Of a stretch of DNA of 6,010 nt, positions 5,946-6,010 are shown piece by piece. The stretch is taken from NCBI GenBank assembly GCA_041485845.1, contig JBGPKH010000563.1, positions 1-6,010 of the forward strand, read 5' to 3'. Source of the DNA: OMOG01 sp041485845. GTDB taxonomy: Bacteria; Acidobacteriota; Terriglobia; Bryobacterales; Bryobacteraceae. The notes below the pieces were generated by a model that worked only from the letters and a program-made list of their open reading frames with translations, was not told the DNA's origin and made no database searches. Within the stretch, counting starts at the first letter, position 1; every line of letters begins with the position of its first letter. The translations under genes and the position numbers were made by a program.

Positions 5946-6010
5946 AAGACGCGAACTTCTCGCGGGTGCAAGTCCCGTCCGGGTAAGCGCCAGAGCACCC
6001 GGTAGCAGGC
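5935..6010 (+). mobile_element. 5' end of a putative group II intron (partial)
   Basis: The segment begins GTGCG, the standard group II intron 5' boundary, directly after a Met-like exon end (...CCGCATG). It then folds into stems expected of domain I: GCGTC/GACGC (5937-5941 and 5948-5952), CGGG/CCCG (5963-5966 and 5974-5977, around TGCAAGT), and CCGGG/CCCGG (5979-5983 and 5998-6002). The GGGTGCAAGTCCCG hairpin followed by a CCGGG stem resembles, from memory, the beginning of many bacterial group II introns. It breaks the protease gene in codon 371 and supplies the stop codon. The rest of the ribozyme, any reverse transcriptase/maturase gene and the 3' exon lie beyond the right edge. The strand is the same as the host gene, as needed for splicing. 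The main alternative is a plain gene end followed by structured sequence. Confidence 0.68.

Overview
The window looks like a high-GC chromosomal segment from an Acidobacteriota bacterium, most like the Bryobacterales/Solibacter group. This is inferred from style, not from a search. The clues are an Oar-like outer-membrane receptor of about 1190 residues with an N-terminal carboxypeptidase-regulatory domain, a BlaI-type repressor coupled to an M56 membrane metalloprotease that appears to run into a TonB-type C-terminal domain, and intergenic inverted-repeat elements.

Layout from left to right. Positions 1-150 hold no convincing gene but contain a structured inverted-repeat element (68-153). 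Positions 150-450 on the minus strand hold an open frame with coding-like third-position GC. An ATG with a signal-peptide-like beginning overlaps the receptor stop codon as TGATG, but it lies in the wrong frame, so this is a candidate frameshifted small gene. Positions 450-4031 (minus) are the complete TonB-dependent-receptor-like gene, with a good ribosome binding site and a plausible promoter. The 409-base divergent intergenic region (4032-4440) is rich in structure. It holds the receptor promoter, an array of TTGGGA/TCCCAA half-sites just upstream of its -35, three hairpins of one family with compensatory base changes, and a repressor-type promoter with two copies of a TGACGAA dyad spaced exactly 22 bp. 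Positions 4441-4827 (plus) are a BlaI/MecI-family repressor. It overlaps by 4 bp (ATGA) a BlaR1-like M56 metallopeptidase starting at 4824.

The M56 gene is interrupted at about 5934/5935 by what appears to be the 5' end of a group II intron (GTGCG start followed by three nested or consecutive stems), which runs off the right edge. The break falls at a VEYP motif typical of the start of a TonB C-terminal domain, so the intact protein was probably an M56-TonB fusion.

How the genes may work together (inference): the BlaI-like protein represses its own operon through the double operator, and the M56 protein senses an envelope signal and relieves repression. The usual Asn-Phe scissile pair of BlaI/MecI is Gln-Ala here, at the same residue numbers, so derepression may not use the classical cleavage. 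A protease with a TonB-type tail next to a TonB-dependent receptor suggests an outer-membrane link, and the intron would make full-length protein depend on splicing.
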